Source: an uncultured Chloroflexota bacterium
GTDB taxonomy: Bacteria > Chloroflexota > Dehalococcoidia > SAR202 > UBA11138
DNA: 15,100 nt
Direction of reading: 5' to 3'
NCBI GenBank assembly: GCA_913046025.1
Contig: CAJWRP010000004.1
Location: 1-15,100 of the forward strand
Each line of letters begins with the position of its first letter. The stretch's first letter is position 1. Below the pieces are notes generated by a model that had not been told where the DNA came from, ran no database searches, and worked only from the letters and a program-made list of their open reading frames with translations. Positions 1 to 5,724 of the stretch are shown here, in pieces. The position numbers were made by a program, and so were the translations under genes.

Positions 1-108
1 GTAGTAACGGGATTCTATTTTTTCTTTTCTTGAATAAATATTTGAAAAGAATAATATTGTCAAAATATTCACTGTTTTACTGTGCGAATAGTAACCTGGC
101 CAGTTTAA

Positions 109-294
109 TTTCATAAGAATGCTGGAGACCTCGGCGCGCAGTTTGCCAACCACATCCTTTCATTTGTTTATCTGTCCCATGCCCTAGCCATCCTCGGGCT
201 TCAACCCATCGTTAAGGGCGAAATGATACATTTGCCCGAGGCGCAGGTAACCCCATCTGTCAACAACCGGACAAACAAGCAGCATGCGAAATGA
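109..294 (+). other. Open reading frame without a start codon, possible gene remnant
   Basis: This is the only protein-like stretch I see in the first 409 bases. The frame is open for 61 codons and ends in TGA. It reads with a hydrophobic centre (HALAILGLQPIVKGE) and an ordinary amino-acid mix. No ATG, GTG or TTG occurs near its beginning, only a late ATG, and no ribosome binding site is visible. The frame is closed upstream by a TAA. I do not recognise the family. It may be the tail of a decayed gene or a chance frame. The rest of 1-409 is AT-rich and shows nothing else. Confidence 0.2.
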
Positions 295-409
295 AATAGT
301 TACGATAACCATTCAAATCTGTTGAAGAGACACCCTAAATTGCGTGTGCGAAATGAATTCAATGTGTCCATAATTAAACTAATGCAACCTGGCGTGGGGT
401 AGAACTAAG

Positions 410-676
410 TTGGAAATTAAGCAATTTCTGGATACATCGGGTACCGCTTTGACGAATTACGCACCCTCGCACTGTGGCCACTGCTCCACTCTGACAGGGT
501 ATGAGGGTTGGGGATATGACCCGCAGAATGGACTGGTGGAATTCATTTGCTTGAAGTGTGGCAATGTTAAGTACGATAAGCACTTCGAAGATGTGGTGGA
601 TCGAGTGCTATTGGCGGAAATCCGCGAAGTGGCTGATTGGGCTGCGGTGCAGGACGAGATGGACCAACAAGGGTAG
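410..676 (+). CDS. Small hypothetical protein with zinc-ribbon-like Cys pairs
   Basis: The 88-residue product is not recognised. It contains two CxxC knuckles, CGHC around residues 22-25 and CLKC around residues 47-50. They are separated by about 21 residues, as in a small zinc ribbon. The C-terminal third is acidic and probably helical (EDVVDRVLLAEIREVADW). The start is a TTG, because the next upstream in-frame codons are closed by a stop; the ribosome binding site is weak (GGGG about 10 bases upstream). The gene is followed 28 bases later by a textbook intrinsic terminator, which supports real expression. A zinc-bound regulatory or adaptor role is possible but is only inferred from the Cys pairs. 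Confidence 0.55.
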   Translation: MEIKQFLDTSGTALTNYAPSHCGHCSTLTGYEGWGYDPQNGLVEFICLKCGNVKYDKHFEDVVDRVLLAEIREVADWAAVQDEMDQQG

Positions 677-704
677 CCTAAGGTCCAAAAGGGCTATTAA
701 GTAG

Positions 705-737
705 AGAGGCCTGCATCGAGCAGGCCTCTTTTTATTT
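705..737 (+). terminator. Rho-independent terminator after the 410-676 gene
   Basis: A perfect 10-bp stem (AGAGGCCTGC at 705-714 with GCAGGCCTCT at 720-729) has a 5-base loop. It is followed by TTTTTATTT. It lies 28 bases after the stop codon of the small zinc-ribbon-like gene. Confidence 0.9.
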
Positions 738-803
738 GCCGAACTACTCCTAGTTGCTTTCGGTGATCGTTCCATATATAAGTCTTATCCATTTCGTTTA
801 CTG

Positions 804-840
804 AGGGGTAGACTAAGTAATTAGGCTGCCCTTTTTTCTT
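804..840 (+). terminator. Possible second terminator-like hairpin
   Basis: The segment at 804-811 pairs with 826-833 (8 pairs, two of them G-T). An inner 3-bp stem lies at 813-815/822-824, and a CTTTTTTCTTTT tract follows. No gene lies directly upstream on this strand, so it may back up the terminator at 705-737. The hairpin also contains the stop codon of an open frame on the opposite strand. Confidence 0.35.
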
Positions 841-1039
841 TTGCTGCTATCACATGAACAACCTCTGGAAACATGCCCAATTTTCTCATTGTGATCGTAT
901 ACGAACCACAACACGATGTTGTAGGATTGCCACTGAAATATGAGTGGTTCAGCAGCCTTTGAGAGACGATTCCAACAGCGTATCCGGGTTGCGAATGGTT
1001 ATGCTCGTCGCTGATTAGTTTGGGTTCTAATTGGTGCGA
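821..1039 (-). other. Open frame without a conventional start, protein-like C-terminus
   Basis: This minus-strand frame is open for 72 codons and ends in TAA. Its last 22 residues (from MRKLGMFPEVVHVI to the basic end AKEKRAA) read like a genuine protein C-terminus. The only ATG is near the end, and the frame is closed upstream by a TAG at 1040-1042. I cannot name the family; the ending faintly resembles that of some SAM-dependent methyltransferases, which is a guess. It is most simply a 5'-truncated remnant. Nothing else is evident between 741 and 1030. Confidence 0.25.
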
Positions 1040-1432
1040 CTAGGTAGCCCGAACTGCAGCATATCGATTTCAAGTCAAAGTCTAAAGTGTTTGCTGAATA
1101 TGATTCAATCCGATCCAAATCGATGGGTCTGGTGGTACAAGCCCACTGAAACTCCTCAGAAGGGCCTCTATGGCGCGCTGGTGCCCGCTCGTATCGAAAA
1201 CGAGGATACGAGAGTTCACGGCATATTTGCCTTTTTCCGAAATTTTAATAGAGTCATGTTTATGGGCAAGGGCGTGATGGAGTGCGGCGAGGATGGGTAT
1301 GGAGAGGTTCGGTTTGCTCCGGGGGAAGTAATCGACTGTCCCAGGTGTCTTGCCGTCGAAACACCGATTATCGTTGATCGGGATGATGATAGTATTGATG
1401 GCCTAGACCCTCAGCCACCAATATTGGGCTGA
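1031..1432 (+). CDS. Hypothetical protein with Cys pair (133 aa)
   Basis: The product is not recognised. The frame starts at a TTG without a clear ribosome binding site. An internal ATG at 1100 would give a 110-residue protein that begins just before the best-ordered part (SDPNRWVWWYKP), so the true start is uncertain. Visible features are an aromatic stretch (WVWWY), a central mixed beta-like region (HGIFAFFRNFNRVMFMGKG), a Cys in MECGED and a CPRC knuckle about 20 residues later. The acidic tail is DRDDDSIDGLD. The Cys arrangement could bind a metal. It lies in the gene-poor left part beside two other small Cys-rich ORFs. Confidence 0.4.
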   Translation: MVRLGSPNCSISISSQSLKCLLNMIQSDPNRWVWWYKPTETPQKGLYGALVPARIENEDTRVHGIFAFFRNFNRVMFMGKGVMECGEDGYGEVRFAPGEVIDCPRCLAVETPIIVDRDDDSIDGLDPQPPILG

Positions 1433-1458
1433 GAGCGGAGACTTTCTTATCAGAGGTC

Positions 1459-1744
1459 TCACACGGAGGGTGCTGACAGTCGCCCCTCGAATGCCCGCAA
1501 TCGGGCCATGACTTCGACGTCCCTCATTGCATCCGATATATAAAGATCGGCTCCCTGCGTCAGTGCAGACGTAGCAAGAACACCATCGTTACAGCCCGCA
1601 ACCGCAATAATGTTGTCGGTGAAGGGGCTCAACATCGGTGTCCTGCAACACGTAGTAGTTGTGGCTGCCTAGTAGTTCCACCATATATTGGATGGAGTTG
1701 TCTCCGTCGTCCAGTGAATAAACAGTGCTGCCATGCCAGTCCAT
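1459..1744 (-). pseudogene. Frameshifted remnant resembling a response-regulator receiver domain
   Basis: Two adjacent minus-strand frames join into one sensible protein if a single shift near 1618-1622 is allowed. The first part starts at an ATG at 1744 with a GGGAG ribosome binding site 9 bases upstream. It reads VYSLDDGDNSIQYMVELL then HNYYVLQDTD, like strand 1 and helix 1 of a receiver domain. Without the shift it stops at 1589 (51 codons). The second part (to TGA at 1459) reads NIIAVAG, then ALTQGADLYIS and VEVMARLRAF. This resembles the receiver C-terminus, where LTA, GADDYL-KP and ELLARVRA are usual. About 40 middle residues, including the phospho-acceptor Asp, are missing. The family call is from pattern recognition only. 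Confidence 0.4.
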
Positions 1745-1765
1745 GTGGTGAATCTCCCTCTGGCC

Positions 1766-2002
1766 TTAGTGCCAGCCTACTATTACGCCGTTGTCTCGCT
1801 GAATAATGGAGACGCGATGCCCCTCATTACATTTTGTCTTAATGACAGCTTTACTATTACCGGCATATGGAGACAGCGCCATAGACAGTCCGCCGCAATA
1901 TGGGCAGTTAATCTTGTAGACCATTCGTTCACGGTCTCGGCGCATTTCGATGGAATCTGAGGAGAGGTTGCCGTACTTAACAAATTTAGTTTTGGTAACC
2001 AT
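1766..2002 (-). CDS. Small hypothetical protein with CPYC zinc-knuckle
   Basis: The product of 78 residues is not recognised. It has a basic N-terminal third (MVTKTKFVKY, then EMRRDRERMVYK). A CPYCGG knuckle at about residues 33-38 and a CNEGH element some 23 residues later could together bind one zinc. The ATG start is supported by an AGGGAAGAAG ribosome binding site a few bases upstream. Overlapping frames on both strands (1733-1960 and 1783-1983) lack this support and are taken as shadows. The remnant at 1459-1744 begins 21 bases downstream on the same strand, so the two may once have been co-transcribed. Confidence 0.5.
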   Translation of the reverse strand: MVTKTKFVKYGNLSSDSIEMRRDRERMVYKINCPYCGGLSMALSPYAGNSKAVIKTKCNEGHRVSIIQRDNGVIVGWH

Positions 2003-2194
2003 TATCTTCTTCCCTGAAAAAATATACGACTATTACAAATAGCTTGGATTTAGGTGATTACGTATTTGAGAAAATAGTGCTGACTTAGCACGGTGGGTGC
2101 TGTAAATATTATGGCACAGTGTTTGGATAAACAATCGGTTTCTGTGTAGTGATTTATACTTTTATAGTTCTCTTACAAAATTAATGCTCTTACC

Positions 2195-2223
2195 ATGTAG
2201 ATTGGAATTTGATGTTTCTACAT
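2195..2223. repeat. Inverted repeat in AT-rich spacer
   Basis: ATGTAGA (2195-2201) and TCTACAT (2217-2223) form a 7-bp inverted repeat. It lies in the AT-rich stretch 2003-2290, in which I see no gene. Confidence 0.3.
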
Positions 2224-2412
2224 AGCTGAATTGAGAATATAATTCCGATGCAACTCAGGTTGAAAGTAATGGATTTAGCAGCTGCCGTTCATGCGTCTGG
2301 GAAGGTTTAGCTTGTTTGGCTTGGCCCGCTATGAGATGGAAGAGGATGACTTCGGTTCATTTCTTAAACCAGCAGAACCTTATTCAAGCTGACCAACCAT
2401 TATGCTATACTG

Positions 2413-2515
2413 GCCGCGGAGGGTGTTCGCACCCCCTAATGGTCCCACCAGTCGATGTGTCTCTTCCGGGTCAAGAACTGCCGCTTGGGCTGGTGGGCCC
2501 TTCGGACCCCGATTT
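2413..2515. other. GC-rich, hairpin-rich segment
   Basis: In a locally AT-rich background this segment has three potential hairpins. GGGTG-TTCG-CACCC (2421-2434) has a UUCG-type tetraloop. GGTCCCACCAG (2441-2451) pairs with CTGGTGGGCCC (2490-2500) with one G-U pair. A short hairpin lies at 2497-2512. It could be a structured RNA, but I match it to no known RNA family. A 73-codon plus-strand frame crosses it but has Pro/Leu-rich, non-protein-like composition. Confidence 0.3.
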
Positions 2516-2710
2516 ACAGCTGCCCCCCAATTCTTGAAGAAAAATACCTAACATCGTTGCGCTTGCCTCACGTTGGCTCCTTGTATTGTGGTGCTGTGCG
2601 TTGATTAGTGGACGACCTAGAGGAATGGAATAGAACTCCAAAAAACAAGCGAGCAGGCGAATCGACAGAAATCCGTCAATGCCTGCTCACCGCCTCTTCC
2701 GGGTCAAGAA
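2461..2710. repeat. 17-bp perfect direct repeat, two copies
   Basis: CTCTTCCGGGTCAAGAA occurs at 2461-2477 and again at 2694-2710, with unrelated flanks. The second copy is part of a hairpin inside the candidate small RNA at 2640-2765. I found no third copy. Confidence 0.6.
2640..2691 (-). terminator. Minus-strand intrinsic terminator
   Basis: On the minus strand GGTGAGCAGGC (2691-2681) pairs with GCCTGCTCGCT (2658-2648), followed by TGTTTTTTGG. The loop is long, about 22 bases, with a small inner GAC/GTC pairing. Confidence 0.6.
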
Positions 2711-2765
2711 GAAGGCTCCTTGGACTGTTGCACGCAACCTTTACGGTCGGTAACTAAACAATAGC
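2640..2765 (-). ncRNA. Candidate small RNA ending in an intrinsic terminator
   Basis: Read on the minus strand there is a hairpin with a bulge (CCT-CTTC paired with GAAG-AGG, about 2694-2714). An 11-bp terminator stem follows (2681-2691 with 2648-2658, two G-U pairs), then TTGTTTTTT. A possible -10 (TATGCT, about 2762-2767) lies upstream, but no convincing -35 is visible. No coding frame of useful length precedes the terminator, so a short non-coding transcript of roughly 100 bases is the simplest reading. I recognise no Rfam-type family. Confidence 0.35.
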
Positions 2766-2977
2766 ATACTTTGTTTTACTTTTATAGTTTTAATTTTAGA
2801 TTTTAGTTAATGGTTAATACTAGGCTATTTAGCATGCGCTGATGAATATCCATTCTGACCGCGTCTTCGTATTGGACTGTTCGAATGAATGCCATAATAA
2901 CCACCTAAACCTATAGATAATTAGAGCTATATTGAGCTTTTTCACCTATTTTTGTAACGAGACAACGGGAGCACCTT

Positions 2978-3028
2978 ATGATCGAGAAGCGAAAAAATTT
3001 ATTATCAAATGTGATAACCGTCATTTAA
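2978..3028 (+). other. Possible 16-codon mini-ORF upstream of pdxA
   Basis: ATG at 2978 is preceded by GGGAG with 6-base spacing. The frame reads MIEKRKNLLSNVITVI and stops with TAA at 3026. It lies upstream of the best -10 box for pdxA, so a leader-peptide role would need an earlier promoter. Confidence 0.2.
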
Positions 3029-3059
3029 TGCCTTCACTTCATGGCATGTGAACCATGAA
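3002..3059. promoter_or_regulatory. Two palindromes upstream of pdxA, candidate operators
   Basis: TTATCA-AATG-TGATAA (3002-3017) and TTCATGG-N8-CCATGAA (3038-3059) are perfect inverted repeats. They lie about 95 and 40 bases before the TATAAT box of the pdxA promoter. Their size and symmetry fit binding sites of dimeric regulators. No regulator gene is present in the window to pair them with. Confidence 0.35.
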
Positions 3060-3072
3060 ATTCCCGACTCCC

Positions 3073-3101
3073 TCGTCTTTGTAATTTGCCGGGGTTATAA
3101 T
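3073..3101 (+). promoter_or_regulatory. Probable pdxA promoter (perfect -10)
   Basis: TATAAT at 3096-3101 is a consensus -10 box, 73 bases before the likely ATG. The matching -35 position (about 3073-3078, TCGTCT) is poor, so an activator may be needed or the promoter may be weak. Confidence 0.45.
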
Positions 3102-3174
3102 GAACTGTGGGCGGCGAGGTCAGCTACCGCTTAAATCTAGAATTTACCCTCGACTATAAATCAAAGGATTAATG

Positions 3175-4179
3175 ATGCCCGATAAACCTTATCTCGCTAT
3201 AACCATGGGAGACCCTGCGGGGATAGGACCGGAAGTAACCGCCAAGGCCCTTCAAGACAAGTGGGTGTATGACAATGTTCGACCATTTGTCGTAGGCAGT
3301 ACCGCTGCAATGAGCGACGCGCTTCGTCTGATCGGCGCACCTGGGACGGCTAGCCTGGCCCATACGTTGGATGATGTAAAGGGCGAGTATGGAAATATCG
3401 ACGTGTTGGACCTGGAAAATTTGGATTACGGCTCTATTGAACCGGGCAAACATTCAGTTGAAGCCGGTAAAGCAGTCGTGGACTGGATACTGCATGCCGG
3501 TGAGTTGGCCGCCTCTGGAAAGGTACAGGCGATAGCGACGGCGCCCATCAACAAAGAGGCTTGTAAAATGGCCGGGCACACTGATATTGGCCATATGGAG
3601 ATCTTTCAAAGCCAGACAGGTGCTAACAATGTGGCCACTATGTTGACCGCTCGTAACCTGCGGGTCGTGCACTTGACAACCCACAAGTCGGTGCGAATCG
3701 CGTGCGATTTTGTCACCAAGGACAATGTTCTTGCCAAAATTAAGCTTACGGATGAGCATTTCAAAATGTGGGGCTTCCCCACTCCACGCATAGGCGTTGC
3801 CGCGCTAAATCCGCATGCCAGTGATGGTGGTCTGATCGGCAGTGAAGAGGCTGAGCATATTAAGCCCGCCGTGGACGCTGCCCGCGAAATGGGCATCGAC
3901 GCCACAGGGCCTGTGCCGGCAGATAGCGTTTTCCCGCAGGCAATCGACGGTAAGTATGACGTTGTGTTGGCCATGTATCATGATCAGGGCCACATTCCTA
4001 TCAAGGTATATGACTTTTCCAAGAGCATCAGCGTGAATCTTGGATTACCCTTTGTAAGGACATCAGTTGACCATGGCACCGCCTTCGATATTGCGGGTAA
4101 AGGTATCGCTGATGCTGAAAGCATGCTGGAGTGCATCAAAGTGGCGGTGTCCCTGGCAAGCGAAAGCAAACTTCCCTGA
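3175..4179 (+). CDS. pdxA: PdxA-family dehydrogenase (4-hydroxythreonine-4-phosphate or D-threonate-4-phosphate type)
   Basis: This is a full-length member (334 residues from the second ATG) of the PdxA family. These are metal- and NAD-dependent enzymes that oxidise and decarboxylate 4-phosphohydroxy acids. Numbered from the first ATG at 3172, visible motifs are MGDPAGIGPEVTAKAL (12-27), the metal-binding His of LTTHKS (171), NPHASDGG (His 215) and MYHDQG (His 270). TSVDHGTAFDIAGKG lies at 298-311. There are tandem ATGs at 3172 and 3175; AAGGA lies 6 bases before the second, which is therefore preferred. The GHIPIK and FDIAGKG variants are closer to the PdxA2 branch (D-threonate/D-erythronate catabolism) than to classical vitamin B6 PdxA (usually GLPVLK, LDLAG). 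No other B6 genes are nearby, so the substrate is open. Confidence 0.93.
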   Translation: MPDKPYLAITMGDPAGIGPEVTAKALQDKWVYDNVRPFVVGSTAAMSDALRLIGAPGTASLAHTLDDVKGEYGNIDVLDLENLDYGSIEPGKHSVEAGKAVVDWILHAGELAASGKVQAIATAPINKEACKMAGHTDIGHMEIFQSQTGANNVATMLTARNLRVVHLTTHKSVRIACDFVTKDNVLAKIKLTDEHFKMWGFPTPRIGVAALNPHASDGGLIGSEEAEHIKPAVDAAREMGIDATGPVPADSVFPQAIDGKYDVVLAMYHDQGHIPIKVYDFSKSISVNLGLPFVRTSVDHGTAFDIAGKGIADAESMLECIKVAVSLASESKLP

Positions 4180-4181
4180 TA

Positions 4182-4244
4182 AGCAATCAGAAATTAGCGC
4201 TCATGTATCAGCAATTTTAGGTTAAGCTGATTGCTGATACATGA
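4182..4244 (+). promoter_or_regulatory. Mutually exclusive hairpins between pdxA and proC
   Basis: TCATGTATCAGCAAT (4201-4215) is perfectly complementary to ATTGCTGATACATGA (4230-4244), a 15-bp stem with a 14-base loop. An upstream 9-base segment (4182-4190) is perfectly complementary to 4227-4235, so the two stems cannot form together. No T-run follows, so it is not a standard terminator. The 15-bp arm pair could equally be a DNA operator. The right arm ends 15 bases before the proC start. Confidence 0.5.
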
Positions 4245-4258
4245 ATACTGAGGAAACC

Positions 4259-5059
4259 ATGAACATTTCATTCATAGGTGGTGGGGTGATGGCGGAGGCC
4301 ATCATCGGTGGTGTGATCGAGGGAGGCGTGGCTTCTCCGGAGCAGGTTCGGGTCGGCGAACCGGTGCAGGAACGTCGTGACGCATTGGAGGGAAAGTATG
4401 GCCTCAAGGCCTACGCCTCCAATGCAGACGTGCTCGAAGGCTCTGAGCTTGTCTTGCTGGCTGTGAAGCCTCAGACTTTGCCATACCTTCTGCCGGAGCT
4501 TCAGAAGTCGTTACGACCGGAGCACACTGTCGCGTCAATTATCGCCGGTGCTACGATGAAGACTCTGACGGAGGGCCTCAACCATAAGGCCGTCATTCGC
4601 ATTATGCCGAATACACCGGCGCAGATCGGTCACGGCATGAGTGTCTGGACTGCGTCTGAAAGCGTGCCGGAGACGACGAAGAAAGCCACGTCACAGATAC
4701 TGCAAACGTTGGGTGAAGAAGTTTATGTTCCAGACGAGAAGTTGATTGATATGTCAACGGCTCTCAGCGCCAGCGGACCTGCATATGTGTTCCTGTTCAT
4801 CGAGGCTATGATTGATGCTGGAGTCTACTTGGGCATGGCTCGCGACATGGCTCGTAAGCTGGTTTTGCAGACGGTCTTGGGCAGTACTGAACTGGTGAAG
4901 CAGTCGGGACGCCATCCGGCTGATTTGAAAGACATGGTTACTTCGCCGGGCGGGACAACCATCGCTGCGCTACGAGCGTTTGAGAGCGGCGGTTTCAGAG
5001 CTACGGTATTCGACGGCATTGCCGCCGCGTTCGAGAAGTCAAAAGAGTTGGGGAGCTAG
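4259..5059 (+). CDS. proC: Pyrroline-5-carboxylate reductase
   Basis: The enzyme catalyses the NAD(P)H-dependent reduction of 1-pyrroline-5-carboxylate to proline, the last step of proline synthesis in the cytoplasm. The 266-residue product has the N-terminal Rossmann motif FIGGGVMAEA. It also has LLAVKPQ, MPNTPA, the helical-domain signature ALSASGPAYVFLFIEAM, and MVTSPGGTTIAAL followed by FESGGFRATV near the end. The length matches the family. I take ATG 4259 as the start because GAGG lies 5 bases upstream. The in-frame ATG at 4241 would add six residues but sits inside the right arm of a hairpin and has no ribosome binding site. The next gene starts 2 bases after the stop. Confidence 0.95.
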   Translation: MNISFIGGGVMAEAIIGGVIEGGVASPEQVRVGEPVQERRDALEGKYGLKAYASNADVLEGSELVLLAVKPQTLPYLLPELQKSLRPEHTVASIIAGATMKTLTEGLNHKAVIRIMPNTPAQIGHGMSVWTASESVPETTKKATSQILQTLGEEVYVPDEKLIDMSTALSASGPAYVFLFIEAMIDAGVYLGMARDMARKLVLQTVLGSTELVKQSGRHPADLKDMVTSPGGTTIAALRAFESGGFRATVFDGIAAAFEKSKELGS

Positions 5060-5061
5060 AT

Positions 5062-5328
5062 TTGCCATATATTGCGGATTTTTTGAATTTACTAATTTTG
5101 GCTTTTAACCTGGCCATTTTTGCTCGTGTGATTATGTCATGGATCGCTCCCAACCCCAGAAACCCTTTGAGCATGTTCATTATTCAGATAACCGAGCCCA
5201 TACTGGCACCAATTAGGCAGGGCATTAGTAAGATTATTCCGAACATGGGCGCATTTGATCTTAGTCCGATGGTGGTGCTAATCCTACTGAACTTTGTGAT
5301 TATGCCAATCGTTAGGCGGCTTGGTTAG
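5062..5328 (+). CDS. YggT-family small membrane protein
   Basis: The 88-residue product has two hydrophobic segments (about residues 7-27 and 68-84) around a conserved loop. The loop contains NPRNPLSMFIIQITEPILAP, then PIRQGISKIIP and FDLSPMVVLI, which is the YggT/YlmG arrangement. YlmG proteins are linked to division and membrane protein distribution in other bacteria, but the biochemical role is not settled. The TTG start is well supported: GGGGAG lies 6 bases upstream, and the codon follows the proC stop by 2 bases. Translation is therefore likely coupled to proC. The 3' end overlaps the convergent DUF167 gene by 17 bases. Confidence 0.9.
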   Translation: MPYIADFLNLLILAFNLAIFARVIMSWIAPNPRNPLSMFIIQITEPILAPIRQGISKIIPNMGAFDLSPMVVLILLNFVIMPIVRRLG

Positions 5329-5578
5329 GCCTTAAAAGGGTCATTACCTTTTCAGTCTCGATTCCTTGAATTTCCAGTTGTTTGTCTCCCGCCTTGTGCC
5401 CACGAACCATGGTGATTCGGCCTTTGGCAAGACCGAGTTTCTTCGCTAGCAATGTCACCACTGCGTCGTTGGCCTTGCCGCCCTCCGGCGCTGCTGTCAC
5501 TCTCACAACAACCCTGTCGCCATCCACTTCGATGACGTTGCGTTTTGCTTTAGGTTGGACTCGGACATTCAGTTGCAT
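5312..5578 (-). CDS. DUF167/YggU-family protein
   Basis: This 88-residue protein has the compact alpha/beta DUF167 pattern. It shows LNVRVQPKAKRN at the N-terminus, VRVTAAPEGGKANDAVVTLL in the middle and LGLAKGRITMVRGHKAGDKQ afterwards. The function of the family is not established. In many bacteria the gene sits next to yggT on the same strand. Here it is convergent with it, and the two coding sequences overlap by 17 bases. No strong ribosome binding site is visible before the ATG (AGGT about 10 bases upstream). Confidence 0.9.
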   Translation of the reverse strand: MQLNVRVQPKAKRNVIEVDGDRVVVRVTAAPEGGKANDAVVTLLAKKLGLAKGRITMVRGHKAGDKQLEIQGIETEKVMTLLRPNQAA

Positions 5579-5660
5579 TAGGTTTTACCTAATTTAGGGT
5601 ATGTTTGTACGCCTGGCAAGGGCGTTAAATTCCTCGTTGCCCTCGCTATGACATGTCTTT

Positions 5661-5698
5661 GGGAAATCGTTCGCTATAACACATGTACGCCATTTCCC
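5661..5698. repeat. Short inverted repeat downstream of the SDR gene
   Basis: GGGAAAT (5661-5667) and ATTTCCC (5692-5698) face each other across 24 bases, in the spacer between the DUF167 start and the SDR stop. No T-run follows in the direction of the SDR transcript, so a terminator role is weakly supported. Confidence 0.3.
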
Positions 5699-5724
5699 GG
5701 TCTTGATATGTAGATATCGAAAAG

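Noticed and set aside
1733..1960. A 75-codon plus-strand ORF
   Set aside because: It overlaps the minus-strand CPYC ORF, which has a much better ribosome binding site and a zinc-knuckle pattern.
2413..2515. SRP RNA, tmRNA, RNase P RNA or tRNA in the GC-rich segment
   Set aside because: I found none of the conserved cores (GNAR tetraloop with SRP motif, tRNA-like T arm with CCA, RNase P core) on either strand.
2316..2537. A 73-codon plus-strand ORF
   Set aside because: It crosses a hairpin-rich segment, is Pro/Leu/Gly-rich with no motif, and has no ribosome binding site.
4241..4258. ATG 4241 as the proC start
   Set aside because: It lies inside a hairpin arm without a ribosome binding site; ATG 4259 has GAGG at good spacing and begins at the conserved Rossmann strand.
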